This document shows positions 10,049 through 23,252 of a DNA stretch of 64,000 bases, one piece after another; the stretch's first letter is position 1, and the number at the start of each line of letters is the position of its first letter. A model generated the notes under the pieces. It did not search any database, had not been told where the DNA came from, and saw only the letters and a program-made list of their open reading frames with translations. A program made the position numbers and the translations under genes. This DNA is from Ectocarpus siliculosus (lineage: Eukaryota; Sar; Phaeophyceae; Ectocarpales; Ectocarpaceae): the NCBI GenBank assembly GCA_000310025.1, contig FN648659.1, positions 11,244-75,243 of the forward strand, read 5' to 3'.

Positions 10049-10719
10049 TCCAGCCCGCGCCGGACGTGTGGGGTAACGCAACGCAACTTTGGTAGCATCT
10101 GCTACGTCATCAGGTGCCTGCACCAGCTCCTCATGATAGAGCCCATGAGAAACGGAATCCTGAGCCTCGGCGAGGGGGACACAGAGCGCCGGAAGGTGCG
10201 GGGCTGCTGGAACGAAGAATAACCTGTGGTTGCGGGCCGTGCTCGTTTATGGGTTGAGATGATTTGTGCCTAGCGTGTACTTTACTCGCGATTGGTCCTG
10301 CTTGTTGGCCGTTCCCGTTTAGTTGTCGAATCGATTTCGCGGCTAAATACTGTAGCCCAGTGTAGACGCGGTTACAGTAGTCCCGCTGCAGCTGTTTCGC
10401 GAAGTGGGAGCATCGTTTGCTTGCTTTTTTTGTTGGGTGTCAGCCTATTTAGTTTGACGGTTGGTGCGTCTGTCTCCTCTTTTCTAAACCTTGATTACCA
10501 TGTCCGATTTCCGAGGACATGCGTTCTCCATGTCGGAGTGCGACTTCCTGGAACATTCCTGGGTACATATAGTACAGTAGATAGAAAGGTAGATAGGCGT
10601 ACTGTAGTGGCCCCTCTTTTGGGTGGCCTCTCACATCCCGAACCAAGTTAGCAATGACTCTCGGTTTAATTATGTGAAATGATAAAATGAACACCTTACT
10701 GCTGTGGTGGGTTGCAAAC
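10049..10719. other. Non-coding spacer
   Basis: No supported gene was seen. A plus-strand frame (10292-10651) and a minus frame (10449-10799) have no recognisable domain. Confidence 0.35.
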
Positions 10720-11200
10720 AAATGTCCACCCACGGGCGCTTGGTGGTTCAAAGGGCGGTGGAGTGGAGCAGATCGGCTATATCTGCTCCACCAGGCCAAA
10801 CTCTGTATACAGGGCGTCTTTTACCCTGTTTGCATTGTGTTGGAGCGGCCCACAGTTATCAACCAAGCTCGAGGACGTCATTTGGATTGGCAGACGCGGA
10901 GAAATTCCCACCCACGGCGGCTCGGTGGATCAAAGGCCGGTGGAGCAGATCAGACATAGCTGCTCCACCAGGCCAAACTCTATGTTCAGGGCGTCGTTTG
11001 CCCTGCGAAGACTAGCATTCTGTTGGCACGGCTCACAGCTATCATAAGCAGTGGGTGCAGAGAAACACATACCCACGGGGGCTCGGTGGCTCAAAGTCCG
11101 GTCGGTCAGATTGGCCATAGTTGTTCCACCACGCCAAACTCGATGTACAGGGAGTCGTTTGCCTACAACGACTGGCACTATGTTGGCACGGCTCAGAAAA
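10720..11200. repeat. Three diverged ~165-180 bp repeats with a hairpin core
   Basis: Copies start near 10727, 10909 and 11073. Each has CCCACGG..GGCTCGGTGG, then a GGTGGAGCAG...CTGCTCCACC hairpin, then CCAAACTC..TGTACAGG. The hairpin is perfect over 11 bp in copy 1 (63-73 with 81-91 of 10,7xx) and over 10 bp in copy 2 (10939-10948 with 10960-10969). It is decayed in copy 3. A peptide reading like CSTRPNSMFRASF also recurs, but in different frames, so coding is doubtful. Confidence 0.65.
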
Positions 11201-11562
11201 GTGCTTCATCACAATTTCAGAACGGAAATGGGTAAGCGCGCTGTGAGCCACGACAGTTACCCTCACGGACACGGACACTTTCGTCCCCAAGTAGATACGA
11301 CGTGTGTTCCATTATTTCTCTCGATCCGATTATTTTGTCCGGGACGAACTTCAGCGAATTGGTGAGTGCGAGTCCGTACCAAAGCATGTAATCGCAAAAT
11401 CTACATAGCTATACCCCCCGTGGACAGCATTATAGGTATCACTTCCGATGCTCCGTGTTGCCTTATGAATGGACCATCGGTGTGTTATCTTCTTTGGCTC
11501 CTCACAATGCTCAGATTCCAACGCCTTTGTCTCTGCAGTCTTGTGCGTTTTCGGGAAGTTCT

Positions 11563-12968
11563 TCACGAGACGGTGCCAACGCCGCCATTTTTCGGCACAT
11601 CGTTCGTATGTCTGCCTTTTGAACAGCGCTTACGGGATGCTTCACCATCACCTGAGGCCGTCCGCACAACAGGTGGGGACTTGCCTACCGTCGATGGTGG
11701 GACACATACATCTGAAAGGGGGCCATAGCAGGTGCACATACTTCTCGCGATCGTAGCAACATACAGCGAACACAGCGCACAACAGCACACAGCGCACAGC
11801 ACAGAGAGAACGAGCGGTGTGTGGGACATGGAGGGCTAATCATTCCCAAGAAGAAAAACATCTACGCTCCAGGTCTTGAGCTCCCCCTTTCTAAAAAAGA
11901 ACAAATCTAGCCTGCGGCGCGGGTCATTTCTTCGATCGATCCTGTACAACCTATGTACATGATTACCGCGTAGACCAAAAAATACTGGCTAGAATAGAAT
12001 ACACAAGAACCCAGAACACGAACATGCCCATCGCATGCGACGCCGAGTAGACGAAATGACTGCAACTTGAAACTGACGCACTGCACAATATCGATCGGTG
12101 GATCCACTTACAGCAGTGCTTCCAAGACAAAGAGGGTCGCAGCAGAAAGAATTCGTCAACGACCAAGGATATGGTGACGAGACTCAAGAGGGCAGCGGCC
12201 AGCAGCACCAAAGTGGGAATGAGTCGCGTGAGCTGGATGAATACGAATACCTCGTAAACCGAGTGCTTTGCGTACGGCCGCGCACGAACCTCTCGCCACG
12301 TCCAACAAGTCGGAATGAAACCCAGAATGTCTTTCAAAACTTACGACTGAAAACGAAGAATAAAAATACAAGAACGCGGAGAAACGGTAGGGAAGGCGAG
12401 CAACCCACCGGCGTGTAGATGGAAACCATGGGGTTGACTGTTGAACACAGACCACCCCAATTTTCACAAGTAGCAACGAGACATAGACACAGGTTCGAAA
12501 CAGACACCGCCCTGCGCAAACGCATAACACTCATCATAAGTCGTCTGTCTCGGCGTTTGGCTGCTCACTTCCGAGAATGACGTCCACAGCATGAACTTGG
12601 TACGTGTACGAGGATGGGTTTCATCCACATCAAGCAAACAATTGTGATGCGGCGAAGTGATGATTTCGCTGCCTACGTCGAGCCCGGCGCTCTTTGCAAA
12701 CGAGCGAGCATCGCCACAGCAATCAAATCGAAGGGACTTCCTTCACGGAAGAATTCGCCCTTGAGAGACACAGCAATCTAGCACACCGTGTGTACGTGGT
12801 GGGCAATAGCACACCTGTCAAGCGCGAAGAACACAAGTACTTCCCACAGCATGCTGGTATGTGGTGTTCTTCCTGCCTAAATATGTCACGGCAGGCCGAC
12901 ACATCCGACAGTTGTAGAATGGACATCACGATCAACAAAACCGTTTGGAGACAAAAAATCCAAGACAA
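11563..12968 (-). CDS. 3' exons of a tetraspanin-like membrane protein
   Basis: Three exons chain with matching phases: 12740-12569, 12232-12112 and 11711-11563, with stop TGA at 11565-11563. Donors are GTGAGC and a strong GTAAGTG, and the last acceptor follows CCCCCTTTCAG. The first exon encodes a Cys-containing loop with a CCGD motif. The second is one strong membrane helix (about 22 residues, LIPTLVLLAAALLSLVTISL). The third is a short hydrophilic tail rich in Lys, Arg and Gly. A tentative upstream exon (12968-12835) holds another helix followed by a second CCG. Helix, CCG loop, last helix and short tail is the layout of tetraspanins, which organise membrane protein complexes. The first two helices were not located, and the family call is weak. 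The existence of the gene is better supported than its name. Confidence 0.45.
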
Positions 12969-14580
12969 CTGCAACGGAAACAATGCAGCAAGCAGCAGGT
13001 TAACATGTGCTTGTAGGTTGTATGCAACAAAGGTTGAAGTGGAACTATTTACAGAGAAGAGTCCATCGGTTACATTTCGCAGACACCGCTAGTTCGCGCA
13101 CCCAGCGAATACCTCGTGCCTGAAAGTCGCGACCTTTGAAAACTGTGCACGACTCCCCTTCTAAAGTCACAAAAGACACAACGCCCTCGAAAAAGGACAA
13201 AACAGACCGGGCCTAGCAGCCGACAGACTATAGCAGCCGACAGAAACATCCAAACACGCAACCAAGATGCGTCCCGCATTACATCCAGAGCCATGACCAA
13301 CATCATGGGGTTCGGGGGAGGCTACAACAGCCGTGTACATCCGGCAAGTATTGTAATAACTCGGCGTCGCGGTGTAAAGAGGTCACACCGCAACGGTTCA
13401 CTGCGTGAGAACCGGGCGGCGAGCTGCTTATGGGTTGCCCAAAAAACTTCCCCAGCGTTCGTACGTCGGTGATTGCCTTACGCTAGGACATTGCTGGTGG
13501 AAGCCAACGCCACCGCGGATTGTCTTTGGTCCGTTCCGCTTAGTCGACGTACAGCCTCCATCGCTGCACCAGGGGTACTGCCCATGGTCGTAGCACCTCC
13601 ATGGTAACCCCCATGTCTTGTCTTATCCATCCCCTCCTGAAAACGCCGGGCACGTGTTATAGACATAGGCCCGGGATTCGTTGAACACGTGAGAGAGGAG
13701 TCAGTCGTCGCAAAAAAAAGCGTCGAGAGGGCCCAAAGAGCGACAAAAGTGATGGGGAGATACTCAAAACGCAGTCGATAGAAAAAATGTCTTGCTGTGT
13801 TGGCCGGCGAATAAGGCGATCAAGTCCTGCCATGTGGTACCACTGTTGCATATTGCCGTTAGCATAAGGGGGGGAATGCATCCAGCCGTTGGCTGCGATA
13901 CGTCCCGCCGACACAGTACAGTGGTGTCGTAGCATGGACAAGGGCACGTTTGGGACGACCGTGTACACCACACCTACTCGAGATGGAAGAGAGGATCCAC
14001 CCGTCAATAGGACCACAAAAGTGAGCCGCTGCGAAGAGAGGGGAGCCAAAGCCTTGCACGCGGGTTTGAGTATCCATCCAGCAATCAACACCAACAACGT
14101 GTGTCCACAGCATACGGATCATAGATACTACATGCCATCAGCGGAAGTGGCAAAGTAAAGAGCGAGGCGTCCGTTCCTGCCGATACATGCCAGTCCGCTA
14201 CCGCACCCCAGATGCTACTATTAATAGCTGATCCCCCACGTATTAATTCCGGTTTATTCGCCATCAACCATGTGTTCTGCTCACGGCAGCAGGATGTTAC
14301 ACCGAATACCAGGGTCACAGGTGTTCTTCACACTGCCGAGATGCAAGACACCGGTCGCCATTATGCCATAGTGCGCGAGGCTTAAATGTCCATGGTAACC
14401 AAATTGTTGGTGAGCTAGGCGCACCCCATCTCATGATGTGTTCGTGATGAGGGTGGTGAGAAGTGCCAGCGTGTCTTCGTTTTCTTCTTCCGATGGGTTG
14501 AGTCTTCCAGGATTGCATTACGTCGAACGGAAAGTCACACCGGGAATGGAAAAAACGATTTTCTCGTCGTCTGGCGGAGT
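12969..14580. other. Region that may hold 5' exons of the membrane protein
   Basis: Minus-strand frames at 13306-13070 (hydrophobic, WMFLSAAIVCRLLG) and 14122-13657 could supply missing N-terminal exons of the downstream gene. I could not chain them by phase, so no exon is claimed. Confidence 0.3.
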
Positions 14581-17500
14581 CTACTTCGAAGGCAACAGGC
14601 ATATTGAGCAATTCATCTGCTGATCTGTTCATCGAGGGAATGAACCCAAAACAAGGCCGCTCGCTCCCTTGAGTAGGTCGGTTCATCGTCCGGTACTCAC
14701 TTCACCACGTGCGGTTCATAAGGTCTTGGCGCCCGATGGTTTGATAGTGTGCTAGTCTTGTCTGATAGTCTGGTAGCGTGGTAGTGCTCACCTCTTCCGT
14801 GATAGTGTTGACTCTTAGGCCTAGCGAGTACTTGATGCCGAGGAAGAGCACCACCGCTGTGCCACCAACCCATGCCACTTGTGCCAACACGAAGATCATG
14901 TTCGCCGCTGCAGCGAAGCACAACACACACACACACACACGATAATGAGAACGATGGGGTTGTGAAAGCACGGAGGATGGTGGTGAAAGCACTCCAAAAC
15001 GAACTCGAGTGCAAAGTAGCAGCCTTCGTAGACGTTTGCAGTTTTCTTCTGTTGCTACCGTTTCCGTCTTTGATCCGAAGAATAGATTAGTCTCCCCCTC
15101 ACGGGGTCTCAGTTAACGTCATTTTGAAGTGTTTTGTGTTTTCAGCCGCACTGAGACTGACGTTTTTTCATTCGTTAGCCGGTTTACGCGGTCGATGCTA
15201 AAAACACGCATGCACACACCACCCAGTACACAGGGCGATGATGCTGGCATGGGAGAACGAGATGATGGAGCAGAACTTTCGTCCAACTCCTGCGTTCCCC
15301 CGGTAGAAACCTTGCCTTACCTACCTTACCTTTGACAATAATGGAGTGATCGTGTTGTTACATCATTGCAAAACTGACGTTTTTTCACTGGTCAACCGTG
15401 CAAAACCGACGTTGTCATTCGGCAACCGGTATGGGCGGGACACCCTTAAGAATTTCAGCGCAAAAGAATGGTCACCTTGAAACCAACACGCTTTGGAATC
15501 ACGAAACTGTCCGCTACGACGAGGTTAAAGCAGTGCGAGTACTTTTCTCGGTGAGACTTCTCGCCTACCCCAATCCCCAATCAACGGGTTGGTTGCACGG
15601 GCACCAAGGTCGCCGTCCTAGAACGAGAGTCGGGCGTGTGCAAGAATTAATATCGTGGCACGGCAGGGTTAGGTTTGTTAGGGCTGGGGTTAGGGTTAGT
15701 TTTGTCTCAAAGCCAAAAGGCAGGCGAGACCAGCTTTCTGTTCATGAAAGGCGCAGGGCACCCTCGGCGAGAAGTAGACATGGAAAAAAATATATATCAA
15801 CAAGAACATCCCAAGTGGGCAGCACCGACTCTCACCTAGAAGGCTGCCAGAACAGCCGTAGAACACTCCGCAGCACTCGTCAGCTCGGTCCTACCATCGG
15901 ATTACCCGCCGAATTGATGAGGGATGGCAGAGACGAACCGCCGGTCACCATCGGCAGCAACGCATGTACAGCAGTACAGGCACAGCGCGAGGGGTGAGGA
16001 ATGAGGTTGGAGGGAAGAGGACCGCAAAAGATCAACCAGAGGCTGGTCGGTCTCCAACACCAAGCCGGCGAGCAAGCGCTCTTCGATCGGACATGTCGTG
16101 TAGTGAAATGCATACGTCAGGTTTTCAGGGGTAGCGCCGCGGACCTTCCTTGTGTTCACTCATCATATGTATCTGGTGTTCGCCTTGCGTGAGAGCTAGA
16201 ACCGAGTACCACAGAACCACACGTCACCGGCAAAAGCACCGACTGCAACCAGATAAAGCGAAAGCCGCTGCGAATATGGCGGGTTGATGCTTAGGCTAAC
16301 ATTCGAAAATGTCTAACCGGTCGTGTCTGTGTCGCGTCAGACTGGGCACCACTTTCAGGCACAAGAGGATAGCAAAAAACACGTCTGCCCGGTCATACAA
16401 CAAGCCTCGCCCTCGCCCCGACTCCAAAAGCAGCCAAGACCCCGTTCGGGCGACAAGAAAATGTAGTAGGCCTTGCTGGTTGTGCGTGCGTACCTCGGCG
16501 TAGGCTCTTGCGTAGCCTAGCCTGGTGGTAAACAGGCCCGTCGCTACCATGCCCCACAGCCCGCACAGCCCATGCACCACGCTCGCGTCCACCACGTCAT
16601 CGATCTGGCCACAGCAAAACAGCCGAGACGTTACACCCAGGAAAGACCGATCGCCTTGTCTCTATTCAGCCACTGCCAATGAGAACGCTGGAATTGGTTG
16701 ATGACCCTCTACTGTATGAATTGATGAGTGCCTTGCCACCAAAAGCACCGAGTGTGCGTTCACCCTCCCTCACAGCCCCGTGCTTGTCTTGCCAGTGAGA
16801 GGGAGGGATCCTTCGCTGATTCCAGTTGCTTTCAAGAGCATGAATGAAGGCACAATTAAAGAGCATGGAAAGCGGATTCTCACTCAACCATGGAACGGGG
16901 CACTACACCAACAAACCAAAAACCTCAAGCCACGCCCTCGACAAAAATGATGCATGGAGTGGATACAAACACCGTGAACTAGCACAAAAGGCCGAGCAAT
17001 GGCAGTTGGATATTGCTTCTTAAGGCGAAGTCATTACCTTGAACTTTAGCAAGAGCTTGCTGCCGTAAAACACCAGCGCTCCGGACACAACACCGATGAC
17101 AAACGCCCCCTCCGCTTGCACCAAAGGGGATGAGGCGGTGATCGCAACGAGGCCTCCCAGCATGCCATTCGTTGCCATGAACGGGTCGAAGCTGAAACAG
17201 TTCAACGCCGGGCGGGTATATTTTACGTCGGGGGCGCTGCGTCAGTGAAGGCGCACCGTGAGGTGTGAAGTCGCACTTGCAGCATCGCCACCAACATTGC
17301 TACCAGCAACTAGGATAGCGTTTTGCCGTTCTTCGACGAGCAGGTCACAGCACGCGTCGAGGGGGGAAGCATGCCATCGCTGAAAGACGAATGCAGGGCA
17401 GCGGGTAGGCTTCAAAATAGCACAACCTACAATACATACGTCCAAGTACATGCCCGGAGGTGGCGCCCGCAACGTAAGCTGGCAGCTAGACATGGACACG

Positions 17501-20500
17501 GCCACCCTGTGTGTCGCCGAGGAAGGGAGGAGGCGGGATTTCCATCGAAAACCCCGCACCAAAAGTTTAGAAATAATGGTCAATCTCGGAGCCAACCAGC
17601 CTACCGCCTGGTGTCAGCACTAGCAACTAACATACACAGACAACGCGAGGCAAATAGAGTCGTTGCCGGAGCAGGGCACCTGGCACGAAATTCAGCACAC
17701 TCGTGCTTCCGCGGCACTTCAGCCAGCCCCCTACGCGGGGCGCGGTCACAGCATGCGTTCCCTACTGTGGATAGCCTTGAGGCTACTGCCGTAAAGCACA
17801 TGAACATGGTATGGGCATGGCATCGGTCGAGGGCACTACCTGCTACAAGTACATCGCTTGGGAGTGTCAAGCCAGCGATCACATTAATATAAATAGCAAA
17901 CGACGCAGGGCACAGGGGAGTCGGGTCAACGTCTAGACGGATATGCCCCCCCACCTGCGGTGGTACATCCAGTGAATGAGCATCGTCACAACCACGGCTG
18001 CCGAAGGGCACACCGCCGTGTTCAGCATAGATTTCGCCGCCTGTACCAGTATTTAGCGCACGGGCACGAAAAAAAAAAAAAAAAAACAGCCGTGAGTAAT
18101 GCAGAACAGAGACGGCTACTTTGTAGCGTGGTAGGTGTGAAGCAGCACGCAGCAAGGCGGAAGGAACGACAGCGGGCGGCCCTGTTGTACCGTTGGAACC
18201 ACAGAACATCCATACTACGGGCGAAATCGCCGGCACCAGACAACCCGGCGAACCACACACCACATGCACAAAAAATACCTGGACCCAAAACTGATCTTGT
18301 CTAGCGGCTGCGGCAGAGTCGACAAGTTTTCCTGCACAAGGTGGTACAGCCATGGACCTCTGAGTAGCAACAGGAGCGTGACAACATCCATCGGTAGGCT
18401 TTTCTCCACAGCGTGGTACCCAATCTTCATGCCATCGATTTCTGCGTACAGGAACACCATCAACATCTACCGTGGGGCCTGACGAAAGCTCCTTCTCACA
18501 TCATCGGGCTGCCTGCTAAATGACGCCACCCCAGAGGCGTTGAAGAAAAACCAGCCCGCCCACAGTATCAGCGTCCCCAGCACGTTCAGAGCAGGACTCT
18601 GTCTCTCCAAGCGACGGGGTTTACCCTCCGCATCAAACCTGCCTCCCCGGGGGTGTACGCAGAACGCCGCAACTAGCGCCATCAACCCCCCTGCAACAAT
18701 GACAAGGGCAGGTGGCAACAAGGGCAGGCAGGGTTGCAACCAGGAATGAATGGAGGAGAGGGGTTTAGGGGCACGTTGGCGCACAGCGACGCTGCCGCTA
18801 AAAACCACAATGCGGCGATGGGATTGTTTACCAGAGCTATGTACATGTACAATGTATTGACACCCGTCCTGGATGTTGCACATTGAAGAAGCAAACTGGT
18901 ATCTCGCTTTCTCAAGGGCAGACGGGGATCGGGATCAATGTAGCTTTCAAGTCTCGAAGGCAAGCCTTAATGTACCTAAAACAAGCTCGACAAACGATCG
19001 GGCAGGCATTGGCCTGGTCTTTGGGCCATGCAAAGCAACCCGCAACCTCCAAAATGTAGCAAACGCTGCTGTGGGCGATCTCGGTTGAGGCTAAAATAAT
19101 ACACAGCGCAAGAGGATTGATCCATTCCAACCAATCTCGACGACGCCCCTGCCAGTCATTGTTACTGTTGCACCTCGAGGGTGACTTGCGAAACCGTAGG
19201 GTGACTTGCGAAACCGTATCTTCAGGGTTAGGGGAATATGCCAACAAGTATGAGTGCGGAAACAACCGTCCGCACAATATATACAACCTATCCCGCACAA
19301 TGTATACAACCTATCCTATACAGCCCTTCGTCAGCCGAAAGCCGAAGGGTCTCCGGCCTTGCATCCCGCTACACCGGTGCAGGTTTCGCGCGCCCGCAAG
19401 CGGGCTACGAGGCGCTCCTACGCATGCGATGGGCGGCAAGAGAACAACATGGTACTACCCAGAGTGGGCAGGCTGTCATTGAACAGGATCGGATAGTTAG
19501 CGGAAAAGTCGAAAGAGAGACTTATCTGTGTACCTGTCAGGTGGACTACCCCAGACCCTGAGAAATCAGCCACGCCGCAGCCAACCAGCAGATCCCCGTC
19601 GGCCCTAAACGAGCTCGCCCACCCGCTTCGGGCCCACACCCAGTGGGCCACAACGGGGTATATCAAGGAAGTGATGATGACTCCGTATATCAAGTCTGGT
19701 CAGCATAGGGTAAGAGCGGGGGCGAAGGGGTAGAGTTGGCAGGACAGCGTAGCAGTTTGCAGGGACATGCTTGGATAACAAGAAGGAAGATAAGGTAATA
19801 GACAGCCGAATGACACAAACGATACACCAGGGCTGACCGAAAGACCGTAGCCATACACACGAAGTACACCAACAGCCATACTTGTAGTAGTAGAAGGTGG
19901 TACGGCAGGGAAGATGTTAGTACTCTGAGAGTAGTACTGATCAGTACTATCTAAAACGGCCAGGGGCATCATGAACCGTAGTGCAACGGTCGGCATGTAA
20001 TCTGCCGGAGACTGCATAGGCAAAACCGAATAATTGTGGGGAAGTAGACAATAATAGGAGACTGGAGATCACCGACAGCAAAGCCAACAAGACCAACCGG
20101 GGGAGGGAGCACGACATGTAAAAGCCAAAGTAGATTCCAAGAAGGGCATATCCACGGCGTGTTTGGTCTGCAGGGGTACCTTTGCTTTAGTGCGTTTCTT
20201 CCATCCAGAACACTGTTCGGGAGGAAGGAAGGAAAATGGTCATGAACGAAAATCGTCTCCAGTTGAAGCAACGAGTAAAATAAAATCCACATGTGAAGTC
20301 CGTGCTGAAGTACGGAGGAACATAGAGTGAAAATTGTGGGGGAAAAGTGAAAGAGTACTAAGTTGACAAGTGGAACGCTGGCGCGGTAGAGTGAAAGAGT
20401 GAAGTCGAGGAGTGAACAAGCAACTTCAGGGAGTGAAAAATGAATTGGATGAGTGAAATAATGAATTGGATGAGTGAAGGAGTGAACTTCAGGAGTGAAA

Positions 20501-22862
20501 GAGTGAAGCGCCGAACAGACTCACATGCGTGCAAGGCGACTCGCTCGGCGATGGCTCCGCTGACGATGGTCGTGCTCGTTGCTGCGAACGCCCACTGGAA
20601 CAAAAATACATAGGAACGCCAGACATCATATTTAGTCCGTACACACCCGTGAGGTGAGACAACTCAACCCCACCAAAACAACGTTGGGCCGCATGCTGCA
20701 GACCAGGCATACTCGATAGATTTGGTGTCAAGGGAGAGCGTAAACTCGTCCGGGCAGCGGGGAAACCTTCTTCAAATGGCAGAAGTTCCAAAAAGTGTCG
20801 GAAAAAAAAACACGTCCTACCGGAAACGTTCATTCTCGACGAATTTGAAATACACATGTTTGCCACGAACCGTTACGGACACGACCACAACACATAAAAC
20901 CGTCTGACTGGTGGCACCTGCCATTTCCACCTGATTCGACCAATCATCATAACATGAATGGCAAACACGAAAATATATACAGTAACGATCGGGAGGGCCA
21001 AATAGAAATAAACGCCAAACTCCCTCCTCTCCAGGAAGGCGGGTGTACACTCTCCCGCCACACATTCGCTTTTCGAGCATCGTTCTGAAAATATACATTC
21101 CTAGAAAGCGCAATCTTGGCGTTGTTCGGTGGTGGAAACGCACAAACAAACGTACTTTCGTAGGTAAGGCCGACTGTTGTATATGCGTACGTGAAGAAGG
21201 CCTACTCAAGGCTTTTCCGTGTAGACTACAGATCCTCGGGTTCCCTTGCCTCCCAGAGAACGCAGACGCCGCTCGATTTGCCGGTAGGATTTAGCGCATC
21301 CAAGAGGAAACAGTGTTCAGAAGCATGCATTCCTTGCGACATGTCAGAGATCCGACTGATCTTGACGCAAATCGGGGAGATTATCTGCATTCCCTGGTAT
21401 TGGTATTATAGTAGTGTACGATGTCATGCGGCTCAATATGTGACCTAGAAAACTCTTCATGACAACGTGTTGATATGTATTTGCCCTGAGACAGACCAAC
21501 CTGCAGCATCCACCGCGCATACTCCAGGGCGACCTCCCCGATTCGCTCCTCATCGAGCTCTGGAGAGAAGGCGAATTGCGTTTCCCCGATGAAATTGCTG
21601 CACATGCCCATGCACATGCACATGCAACAACAACAACGAGGAAATCCAACGTGATCGGTAGTTACAAACGGCGGAGGGCGACCCAGGCATGATCTATGTC
21701 CAATTCGACCAAGGGTGACCGATCGGGTGGTGGTTGCAGGAGAGGAAAATTTTCCGTGCGGCTCCAACTCCATCGCGGCAGAAATCTACCATGTCATGGT
21801 AGTAGACAATACCGGTGCTGTTGTATTTGTGCACGTTAAGGTTGCGTGCATGGATCAACGTTTGAGGTTACGCGTGTGGATCAACGACATCCTCGTGTCT
21901 TGCACATACGCTCCCTAACGTGCTCTCATGCCGCCTACAAAAACAGCACACGTACTCGGAGTACAAAGCAGCGCAGCGAATGCATACCTGCCCTCCCCGA
22001 ACGCCACTCCGTGCCCGACAAGCCACCACACTAACGCCCTGCCAGAAAGCAGCAACGGCAAGGTAATGTTTCACTTCATTTCATTCACATGTTCAGCGTT
22101 TCTTTGAGTACAGAAAGCAAGAGAGGAGACGGGTGCCCATGAACAAACACAGAGCGACCTGCTGCAGGGATGGAGGAATGGTCTAGCACGAGAAAAGGGA
22201 ACATCAAAAGCAGTCGCGCACCGGCAATGGTCACCCACAAAAATCTTGACACGAAACAAAGAACGTGCATAAACACGGTTCATCAGTTTCCTGCTACTTA
22301 TCAACGGTTTCACCCAGCGAGAACCGCAGGGTGGAGTATTCAACTTCTACGTAACACGACGCGATCATGGTATAGCACGCCATGACCATGATAAGAAAAG
22401 GTGAAGCATAGGCATCGCGAGAGACAGTTGAGTGACGGTACCCAAGCAGGATGAGAACATGTGCAGCAGTAAGCGGGAGGGCACACACGAGTGGTTCAAA
22501 CCAGCCTCTGCATGGCGCACTAAATTGACACGCTTGTCGCCGCTTGTCCTTTGCCTTCAAATCCACCCTGTTGGGAAAGGATGCCCGCTCACCCAATCGC
22601 AGCATCGGTGGTGTTCTTCAAGAGCACCGCCTTCGTGTTCTTCGGTCGGATACTGCCCACTTCCAGAGCCGCGAAACCGAACTGCATTACTGCACGGAGC
22701 GGAAAATAGCACGGAATAACATGAATCAATCGAGAGACGCATTGAAGTTGAACCATTGCACGGAACGGGTCCACAAGTTTGGCCCACTCTACCGCGAGTG
22801 CTGCAGCATGTTCTCGGTCGCCGCGGCACACGAAACATCAAAGCACCCACCCACAACTGCAT
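14581..22862 (-). CDS. AMT: Ammonium transporter, about 13 exons
   Basis: This is an AMT/Mep/Rh family channel moving ammonium across a membrane. Exons (minus strand) all join in phase: 22862-22832, 22689-22593, 22038-21988, 21597-21501, 20594-20525, 19695-19534, 18690-18500, 18040-17955, 17191-17038, 16604-16494, 15890-15836, 14907-14792. A tentative last exon is 14616-14581. They give 407 residues before the tail and 418 with it. Family motifs in order are FGFAALEVGSIRPKN, ALVWWLVGHGVAFG, WAFAATSTTIVSGAIAER, IYPVVAHWVW, DFSGSGVVHLTGG, TLILWAGWFFFN, GGLVAITASSP, IDDVVDASVVHGLCGLWG and GVFYGCSGSLL. Both pore histidines (VVHLTG and VVHGLCG) and the Asp before the first are present. The start ATG at 22862 gives a shorter than usual N-terminus, so a further 5' exon may exist. 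The C-terminal end is uncertain. Confidence 0.9.
15660..15700 (+). repeat. Short TTAGGG-like tracts in an AMT intron
   Basis: The stretch contains AGGGTTAGG, GTTAGGGCTGG and GGGGTTAGGGTTAG within about 40 bases. It lies in the intron between AMT exons 15890-15836 and 14907-14792. Confidence 0.5.
20340..20512. repeat. GAGTGAA-rich minisatellite in an AMT intron
   Basis: About a dozen copies of GAGTGAA or close variants occur in 170 bases, with spacers such as CTTCAGG and ATGAATTGGAT. The cluster begins 13 bp inside the intron after the donor of exon 20594-20525. On the sense strand it is a TTCACTC pyrimidine-rich tract. Confidence 0.7.
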
Positions 22863-23107
22863 AACCCCTAGATAGTTGATGGGGCGAGTTAGCCCGACAG
22901 AGTCAATCTCTTATAGGAGAATAATCGCGACGACCTGACTGGCTGGCGCATTTCCCTGGAATGGCCTCCACTTGGAACCTAGTGCTTGCCCGTGTACAAT
23001 CGTATTCAAGATCCCGCCTCACTTCACCAGTTCCATGCCATGTGTTCATGTGTGCGGCGGCAGTCGGTCCGGCTACACCAATCGCCGCGTGACTTTGGTG
23101 AGGCAAC

Positions 23108-23220
23108 TTCAAGATCGTCGTGTCGATCTACACCTATCGTTGGGAGTACTTGGTTAAAGATCCGATCTGCAGTATATGTGGGGGGGGGATGCTGTTGGGG
23201 GTCCAAGTGCGGGGCCCCTC

Positions 23221-23252
<32 letters not shown>

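Noticed and set aside
17601-18353. Minus-strand frame of 250 codons in the AMT gene
   Set aside because: Only a different frame in part of it (18040-17955) matches the transporter. The long frame runs through introns.
23220-23249. GA microsatellite as an independent feature
   Set aside because: It is part of the relic LTR and recurs, shortened, in the partner LTR.
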